A stretch of DNA of 64,000 bases, from positions 6,324,001 to 6,388,000 of the forward strand of contig OY744468.1 in the NCBI GenBank assembly GCA_963556145.1. Direction: 5' to 3'. The notes beneath the pieces were generated by a model. That model made no database searches, was not told the DNA's origin, and saw only the letters and a program-made list of their open reading frames with translations. The stretch's first letter is position 1; every line of letters begins with the position of its first letter. This stretch comes from Hygrocybe punicea. Taxonomy: Eukaryota; Basidiomycota; Agaricomycetes; Agaricales; Hygrophoraceae. Below are positions 56,926 to 64,000 of this stretch, in pieces. The translations under genes were made by a program, and so were the position numbers.

Positions 56926-58013
56926 GAGGATTTGTGACAGTAAGAGGAAACACCGCCCATTTAACTAGTCAAGTGGTTCGGATCATGAATAACAATTAAC
57001 ACAATGGGATTGATCATATGACATTATATTATTTGTAAGCTTTTCCCAAAACACCATAAGGCGTGCCTGAATCTTTAGAAATCTGTGTTTACTTTTTTTA
57101 TTCCATTCTATGTTCCTGTGACATGCCTTGATACAGGCCAAAAATGCATCTGTATCATGAATAGCTGCCTTACGATCTTATTAGGGGTCTGGCTGACAAG
57201 ACATTGATCAAACCGACTGAGAAGAACAATGGTACCCCCTTTTAAGATATTTTGTGGATTTAATCTTCAGAGTCTCAGTGATATTTATTTCTAGCTTGCT
57301 CAACAGACAAAACAGGTATTGAAGTTGAACAACCAGGCTGTTTGACAACTGTGCATATTTGACAATTGCTTGGTAATTCATGGAAATTATCATTGTTCTT
57401 CATCCTTGTCAGAAATACATTGTCATTTTTATGGAGCTGTACGTATCATTCCCACACAAGTATACTGTATTATTCCGGTACCAAAGAGTCATAGCTCCCC
57501 TTGGAGTGACAGTTATATCTTCCACTACAAGAGGGGGTTTTGTTACTCTTGTATCATTGTATCCTCATTTAATAGGTCCATAAAGTTCGTGATTCTGGTT
57601 TCTTACATATATTCAATTTGAATTTTCATTAGCCCGAATGAGAGTCATCTCAGGTTGTCCTTCTCAAGTTGAGTGTGTAGGTGGTTGTACAACTGAACTG
57701 AAAGTAATGCATTCACCAGGATATATTTTAGACAAACAGATTTTCAGTCAACAAGATTGATGCCTTATGCTGTATCTATGCTCACTATCATGCTCAATTC
57801 TTATGGTCATAGGACAGTAACACAAACCATTTTTAACGGAGCAAAAAGAAATACATATATAGAAACTGTACAAATGTTAATAGTAGCGATGTATGAGGAG
57901 GACATTTGAGGGCACAGATTGTCACCAAGTTTCCAGAAATCAACGACTGGGATACAGTCTTTTTAGTCAAATATAATGAATACTCCACAAAAGAAGGACT
58001 TACTCCTCCGAAA
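56926..58013. other. No recognised gene; expected to hold the Helitron 5' end
   Basis: AT-rich sequence. On the minus strand 57,393-57,208 is open for 61 codons without a domain. I looked for the missing N-terminal part of the lower Helitron and for an ATC 5' terminus and found neither with confidence. Confidence 0.4.
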
Positions 58014-59937
58014 TTAAGGCCCAGGATCAAGTTTGGATGTCGATGGCTTGGGAGATGAAGGCCTCGTTTGGCTTGGAGTAATGGAGAGTAGGATTTCGGG
58101 TGGAACGATGTTGCTCCAATCCACATCCATTGATGAAGCGCTGGGCTCTGCAGGGGTCGATGACTGGTGGCGTGACGATGCACGCGTATTGGGACGGAAT
58201 CCTAGGACATGGAGAAGATCAGAATTGGAATATATACAGCCTATGATGTAATGTTGAAATACATACCCGGAGTCGGAGACTTCTTCGGTGGCTTCACCAG
58301 GTTGAGCTTCTCTACGATAATGCCCGCTTGCTCCGAAGCAACATCCAATTTCCTCCTCTTTGCCATCTCGCCATCCTCGTGACCATCGCTGGGAGACATC
58401 TTTTCAGGTTCGGGAGATCCGTCATCGTTGTCCATGGTTATATCATTATCAACATCCAACAACCCCGCCCACTCTGGTCCTAAAATGTCCAACTTCGCAG
58501 ATTCCGGTGCCACAACATCCAGCTCGGGGGCGATGGGTGGCTTAATCTCCATTGTCAATTTCTCCGATGCCGATTGCCGGGTTGTGCGCGACGACCCAAT
58601 TTCAACAGCGACTGCGAGATGTCAGTGCATTAATCATAACAAGGTGAGCAACGTACGCATTTGGGCCTTAGACCGCTTCTTCTTTACCGGGGCTACGTCC
58701 TCCTCCATCTTTATGTCGTCTATACATGAATAAATGTGTTGGATCATCGTTTTGATATTCGGAATTCAATAACTCACCCTCATCGTCGTCCTCGGCTTTG
58801 GACTTGATTGTGCGCTCTGTCATGATGACGGGTTTGCATGTATGACAATCACAGACAATGAAAGTACTTACTGGACTTGGGCTTGGGCTTGGGCTTCTTT
58901 TTGTCCTTCTCGGACGAATTGTCTGCGCCACCTGAATATTCAATAGATCTATACACCACTATGGTTTAAAATTTGTACAAACCAGCAGAAGATGCCTTCT
59001 GTTTTTTGACTGATTTTGACTTTGCTTTTCCCTTGCCCTTGCCCTGGGGAACCGGCTCTTCTGCAAATGTATTATATTATTAGCACATTCACACTTGTAA
59101 TTCTAGATCACACCTTCATCATCCTCCGCCACATTGGCATCGACGAGGACACTATGTCCTTTACACCAAGCAATAACATGACCGATGATCTCGAGCTTTG
59201 TGGCGTCCGGAAGCCCACCGAATGACCAATTTGCCAAGGTTCCGCTGTGCCATGCTGGCACGGATTTGTCGTATTTTGCCCAATCTATGATGCCAGACGT
59301 GAGAATTCATTTGGCCATAAATACATATATACTTACCTAGATCCTCGGGCTTGATCTCGGTGTTCACAGCGCCATGTTGAATCAAAGCCGATGGAGAATG
59401 TTTCCCGACATAAAATTCTTTCAGGAGCCAATCATCGAAGATCTTGCTTCGCCAGTCACGGGTAACCTCGTTTGCCCGTTTCGCCACCAAGACTTCTGCC
59501 CAAATTTCGTCCATGACGGTGTCGGTATACTTGAGGTAATCCCGAAGTGAATCGGTCCCTTCCTTATCATTTTTGACGTAGTCTGGCAAGTAGTTGGGTG
59601 CCTTGTTGTATGCGATGGCTGCTGTCGCGTAGATGTACATATCCATTTGATAAATCAAGCGACGGAGCGGTTCCTCGTATCGTTCAGGGATTTCGCGCCA
59701 TAACTCACCTCGGGCGGTGGCATCGTGGGGGTGTGTCTTCAGTACATAGAGATTACGAGAAAATACAGGAATGGTGCCGGATTCCTTGTTGGGTGCCGGA
59801 ATCTTGGGTGGGACCATGTACTGGATTTGGAAGATGCGATGTAGCTCCTGCAGCTTTTTGGGCGGCGCATCAGGCCAGTACTTGAAGGCGGCGGGATTGA
59901 CAGCGGGAGTCGAGGTTTTGACGACTGGCAAGGACAT
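58014..59937 (-). CDS. Lys/Ser-rich protein of unknown function, 8 exons
   Basis: Exons (high to low): 59,937-59,337; 59,284-59,114; 59,060-58,983; 58,932-58,872; 58,816-58,778; 58,719-58,657; 58,611-58,267; 58,201-58,014. All junctions are GT-AG and keep frame. The first two exons give a folded-looking region, MSLPVVKTSTPAVNPAAF through EIIGHVIAWCKGHSVLV, rich in Trp, Tyr and Leu. The rest is disordered and basic-acidic: KGKGKAKSKSVKKQ, KKKPKPKPKSKRT, EDVAPVKKKRSK, then a Pro/Ser tail ending SKLDPGP. The Lys-rich patches could be nuclear targeting signals. I chose the second in-frame ATG (59,937) because upstream codons look like untranslated sequence. I do not recognise the family. No decay is seen, and it is divergent from the gene at 60,771. 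Confidence 0.75.
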
Positions 59938-60346
59938 GGTAGATGAAATAAAAGTTTTTTGGTCGACGTGTGAGGCGATTTGAGAGCAAAAGAAAAGGGC
60001 GGATTTATTACTCAACGCTCCAGACTATGAATACGGATGTCACGACCACGTGACCAGATCAATCGCCACATGTTCGACCTCATGTTCGGCTTCTTTGCAT
60101 GCATAAACAACAGATCTATTTATTTATGTTTTTGATGTGGCTCGAGCTTAGAAGTTGTCCAAAGCTAGTAATTGCACGCAGAAAACCGACATGTGCAGCA
60201 TATGGAATATTTTCCAGTTGGTAAGGCGATAAATCGAGTTAATTCGTTCGATGAATATTCACGGACTGGTCCGTTGACGGAAAAGCACAACAAGTCTGAC
60301 TTGTTGGATGGATGTAGAAGGACTAGATATACTACAACAAACATGT

Positions 60347-60530
60347 TGTTTGGTGTGTTCAGTCACCGGACATGTTTGGTGGATGTCAATGTACGACTAG
60401 ATATACTACACCGAACACATCGAACATGTTCGGTGTAGTATATCTCCTCATAATGGTTGGTTGACATCCACCGAACATCTCCACCGAACACACCAAACAC
60501 GTCCGATCTGTTTGGTGGATATTGCTCTTT
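60347..60530. repeat. Foldback with perfect 17-bp stem between divergent genes
   Basis: ATATACTACACCGAACA at 60,401-60,417 pairs perfectly with 60,427-60,443 around a 9-base loop. Imperfect pairing continues outward through TTTGGTGTGTTC/GAACACACCAAA and GGTGGATGTCAA/TTGACATCCACC. It lies in the 833-bp region between the starts of the genes at 59,937 (-) and 60,771 (+). It is probably a small MITE, but it could also influence transcription. Confidence 0.75.
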
Positions 60531-60770
60531 CAAGACATTTAAATGATTCCATTGCTGATCAACGTGTTTGGCACGTGTTTGTTGTTTTATCATTGCCACT
60601 CTTGTCAGGTGACATAATTCTGACGTCACATAATTAGAAGGTTTGTGGAATCGTCACCACCCGCTATCAACCACCCTGAAAGTAATCAATCATTAAGGTA
60701 TTGATGTATTAATGATATCTGTGTCTGTTCCTCATCCCACCCATCCGAAATCCTGCCTAGGTCCACAAAC

Positions 60771-62617
60771 ATGCCATATAAGAAGGAACTTGGTTATGAA
60801 CTTTGCATGCACATCTGCCCTGGTCGAAAATGCAACTCTCCAAAAACGAAATGTCTTTTGTGGAAGAAGGAAGGCAACTCCTGCCAAAGACATGTCGGAT
60901 CCGCACACCAACATCCCAAATGCGTTTCGTCTGGAATTTGTCCGCAGTCGGTATGTCTTGGTCGCAACATGCGTGAAAATTCGCAGGGTGTCCGCAATGC
61001 GATGGCCGCGGAACTCGATCTCCTTCCACGCAAAAGGCTATCATCTGACTCTGAGATGGAAACATCATCTGACTCTGAGATGGAAACATCATCTGACTGT
61101 GAAACGGAACCGCCAACCACCGTAAGCAACAATGAACGCCGTATAACCACATTAAGCAACAATGACGGCCGTGTTTTCAAAATCCTTTTTATCCTTGACC
61201 CAACAACTCGTATCGCGAGCAAAGCCGCAGCCATTAACGATCTTGCATTCGTCACCACGACCATATCCGACATCGAACTCGATACCATTGCCCATCTTGA
61301 TGGTTACGTCCATATCATCAAGTCATACAAGAGTCGCTATTCAGCATGTATTCAAGAATGGGTAATGTCTATTGTTTAATTTGTGGATTGTTGATACTGA
61401 AACGTATTTCACAACAAACAGGTTTATATCGGAATGCGACTACATCATGAGGATGGAGCCCGGCGCTTCAATGTCAAATACATATTTTGGCCCGAGTTCC
61501 TTCATGCAATACTTCGCCATCAAGACAAAGGCGATACGTGGCAAAAGTTCGCATCGGCAGATTGTGTATTTGGTGGTGTGGATATGGGAATGTCATACAT
61601 GTAAGATTGACATCGCTTTAATTAATTCTGCTCCGTTTTCGCTGCATTATACTGATGTCTTGACAGCAGTAACCAATACGGATTGACACTGGAAAATGTG
61701 TCGATTTTCATGACTGGCATGGACGAACTCTGTCGAACGGCACACATCTGGCCGCCTCCGAAGCAGATGAACACGGTCCATTCAAAATGGATACAAAATC
61801 AAAACTTGCTTCATGTCGCTTTGAATGTAACGCATACGATACGCCCTCAAGCAAAATTATTAAACGATGGCGACCAATTCCCACCGAATATTGTCTTGAA
61901 ACGGACACACAGCGACACCGGTCATCACGTCCTATTACCTGGCGACGCCAAGCGAAATTGGGAATACATGCGCAATAACTGTGAGGTTCCAGGTTCACGT
62001 TGGTTTGGGCAAACGTACATCGAACCACTGAGTAAGATGGGCGAATGGCGTGTGTTTCTAGTTGGTGGAAAGGTCGTGTATACGGTGCACACCCTGTACA
62101 ACAAGGAAAGCAAGTCCTGGAAGTGGGATATCGTCTCAAGTTTCTATACCTTGGATGAGTTAAGGTGAGTGCCCTTCATTTTCACTTGTCATATCATATG
62201 CATGATTGTCTTAACTTTGTCAGAATATTTCAAACGCAGGGGACTCTATTGAAGACGGTGGCGTGCAATCCGGACAGGGGCGCCATTTCTATTCGAGAGC
62301 AAGGCAGAAACGAGTTCTTCGACTTTGTCCAAAAGACCTACGAAGGGCTTTATGCGATAGAGTCCAATATGGTTGGTGGAAAACCATCGATGAGTGTTTT
62401 TTGCCGTATGGACATATCGCTCATTGTGGATTCCAAAACGGATACTGTGTCCTATTTCGTGAACGAGGTGGAACGTTATCACACATGCAGACTCTGGTCG
62501 AACATGAAGTCAGGTCCGAAATCCATTCGAGCACCCATTGGCTCATTAGCAGACACTTTTGCAGGGGTTTTCTATAAATGGTTGATTGACATCAAAGGTC
62601 CATACTCATATTTGTAA
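60771..62617 (+). CDS. Cys/His-rich protein with ATP-grasp-like C-terminal half
   Basis: Four exons: 60,771-61,361; 61,422-61,600; 61,667-62,164; 62,224-62,617. All junctions are GT-AG and in frame, giving 553 residues. Residues about 10-60 form a dense Cys/His cluster (CMHICPGRKCNSPKTKC, then CQRHVGSAHQHPKC and C.CP) that probably binds zinc. A disordered acidic Ser/Glu segment repeats DSEMETSS. The second half has three stretches that read like an ATP-grasp fold: NIVLKRTHSDTGHHV, then FGQTYIEPLSKMGEWRVF followed by LVGGKVVYTV, and CRMDISLIVDS...YFVNEVER. In that fold these would be the ATP-binding Lys/loop, the GEWRV-GGK strand pair and the Mg-binding Asp/Glu-Asn region. This is a reading by eye, not a search. 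The substrate is unknown. The gene looks intact and converges on the next gene with 87 bp between stops. Confidence 0.72.
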
Positions 62618-62704
62618 TATTATCTGTACAGTCAATGGATCGGTTCGCGTTTATTTCACAAAACAGACATAAGATACAAATATAAATGATGCTAAGTGGA
62701 GCAA

Positions 62705-63912
62705 TCATTTCGGCACTCCCAAGACCATGACCCATTGCACATTGAGTGAAATGCTCTTCATCATGTCATCTACACGCTTGAATGTATTGATGGTGTGTCC
62801 AACAACGACACAGGATCCTGCAGGGATATTGTGCGGGAAGATGGGTAGTTGCTGGAGCGATATGAGAGTGGATGTGAAGTCCGCTTTGACTTTGCGTGCA
62901 TCATAGATGGGCACTGACAACACATACTCAAGATATCAATTTATATTAGACGACCGGATGCTTACCAATATCGTAAAATGATAGAGCGGCCTTATGATAA
63001 GATGGAGTGGGTCGACGAGTGAATGGACTAAGTTGTACATTTTTGGATGTCGATGCCTCTATGAAAATTGATTAGGAATTACAACTAAAAATGATTAATG
63101 CACAAACTGGGAGATGTATCCATTCCACTTGCTGTGGTCATTGAGAAGGACACATAGTCCTTATACAGTTGGGCCCGAAATTCGGACTCGCGAATCACCA
63201 TTCCAATAGCACCGACATATCGCTCCCATTCCCCTTGAAGTAGTGCACCCTGTATAACCTTGACCGGCTTTGTATTGCCACCAATCTTGGGCTCATCGAG
63301 AAAGCAGGACTCCACTATGATGACCGATGTAAAGATCGTCGGCATTCCACCTCCGACTGCATGAAAGAAGTTGCAACCAAATGCACCAGTGGAGATATGG
63401 GCAGGGTTATCACGAGAGAGATTAGAGTACCTCCCAGATCTATCAAATGTAATGGCGGAAACCAATAACCTATATTATATCCAATGAATCGACCAAATTG
63501 ACCTCAAATTGCTGTTCAAATAACGTACTTTCTGTTGATCTTGTAGATGTCAGTGATGATATCACTGAACTGTGGGTTTCCATTCCCAATTGCACTGGAC
63601 CAGGATACCATTGCTGCTGCCCTGAATGGTTATGAGTAAATGACAAGGGTATAAATGCAATTGCATACTTGATATTGACACAGTCTTGGTAGGTGTCAAC
63701 AAGTTGAGGATCCCTCGTGCCAATATCGGACTCATCAACGTTCGGAGATGGTAAGCTAGATTCACGACATCTACATCAAACACCACGGTGTAATAAGATC
63801 CAACACACCTGGTGATCTGTGTCAGTGCATAGGTCAGATCTCCTTCATCGCCACTGGAGCCTTTATCATCGTCGGTATCATCGAGCATGATGGCCTTCGT
63901 GGACTTCGACTT
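62705..63912 (-). CDS. Unrecognised multi-exon protein, 5' end off or near the right edge
   Basis: The coding exons I can join are, high to low: about 63,912-63,809; 63,770-63,669; 63,621-63,529; 63,469-63,108; 63,058-62,966; 62,913-62,705. Introns are short and GT-AG. The protein starts with a basic-acidic stretch (SKKSKSTKAIMLDDTDDDKG). A compact middle part follows with NIKAAAMVSWSSAIGNGNPQ, LLVSAITFDRSGRYS, GAFGCNFFHAVGGGMPTIF and GEWERYVGAIGMVIRESEF. It ends GSCVVVGHTINTFKRVDDMM and VMVLGVPK. I know no family with these words. The first exon probably continues upstream beyond 63,912. No stops or frameshifts are seen. Confidence 0.6.
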
Positions 63913-64000
63913 CTTGGATGGAGTATTAGAAACGTTGTTACAATTAATGAATGAGAATATTCATATCGGCATGTAAAATACACACGAAATTGGCTTATCG

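Noticed and set aside
57208..57393. N-terminal remainder of the lower Helitron
   Set aside because: Translation shows none of the Cys-rich words expected just before CGELV.
60960..60995. 36-bp intron (GTATGT...CGCAG) in the ATP-grasp-like gene
   Set aside because: Too short, divisible by three and without stops, so it is kept as coding.
63777..63888. Unspliced reading of the right-edge gene through VVFDVDVVNLAYHLRTL
   Set aside because: A 38-bp GT-AG intron (about 63,771-63,808) joins exons in the frame that continues as QDCVNIKAAAM. The unspliced frame dies soon after.

Overview
The window looks like transposon-rich nuclear DNA from a filamentous basidiomycete, most likely an agaricomycete. 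This is inferred from short GT-AG introns (about 45-65 bp), from a Plavaka-type transposase, from basidiomycete-style Tc1/mariner and DDE transposases, from a DUF6532-like gene and from two very large Helitron proteins. No rRNA, tRNA, CRISPR or prokaryotic operon structure was seen.

Layout. 1-9.9 kb is almost gene-free and made of repeats: a GCA repeat, tandem hairpins, a 44-bp minisatellite, a 180-bp tandem repeat, a 480-bp polypurine tract, a 218-bp tandem duplication and an 820-bp foldback. 10.0-11.8 kb holds a dead Tc1/mariner transposase interrupted by a 630-bp insertion. 12-15 kb holds low-complexity and dispersed repeats, then arrays of TTATCT and TGACTC sites ahead of a TATA box. 15,092-24,221 and 24,322-33,451 are the same 9,130 bp on either side of a 100-N gap. 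The match reaches the gap edge in both copies, so this is most simply an unmerged contig overlap rather than biology. That segment carries a broken Plavaka transposase, itself interrupted by a 1,494-bp foldback transposon with a perfect 6-bp target duplication, plus a divergent Ser-rich gene.

34.6-37.7 kb is a decayed multi-exon DUF6532-like gene and 39-41 kb a decayed DDE transposase. 42.3-56.9 kb is a nest of two minus-strand Helitrons. The upper one (49.1-56.9 kb) inserted its CTAG 3' end into the coding region of the lower one. Both encode Rep and Pif1-type helicase domains and, unusually, a C-terminal domain resembling a ubiquitin-specific protease. The upper Helitron is cut by a single CGA-to-TGA stop.

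58.0-64 kb is different in character: three compact, intron-rich genes without obvious decay. These are a Lys/Ser-rich protein (-), a Cys/His-rich protein with an ATP-grasp-like region (+) and an unrecognised protein running off the right edge (-). They are probably host genes.

Themes across the window: nested transposons; stop and catalytic mutations that are C:G-to-T:A transitions; a shared Helitron 3' hairpin in the same orientation at five non-duplicated sites; and a foldback element whose two arms each keep an open two-exon micro-gene for nearly the same acidic peptide of about 50 residues. The last is my best candidate for something undescribed.
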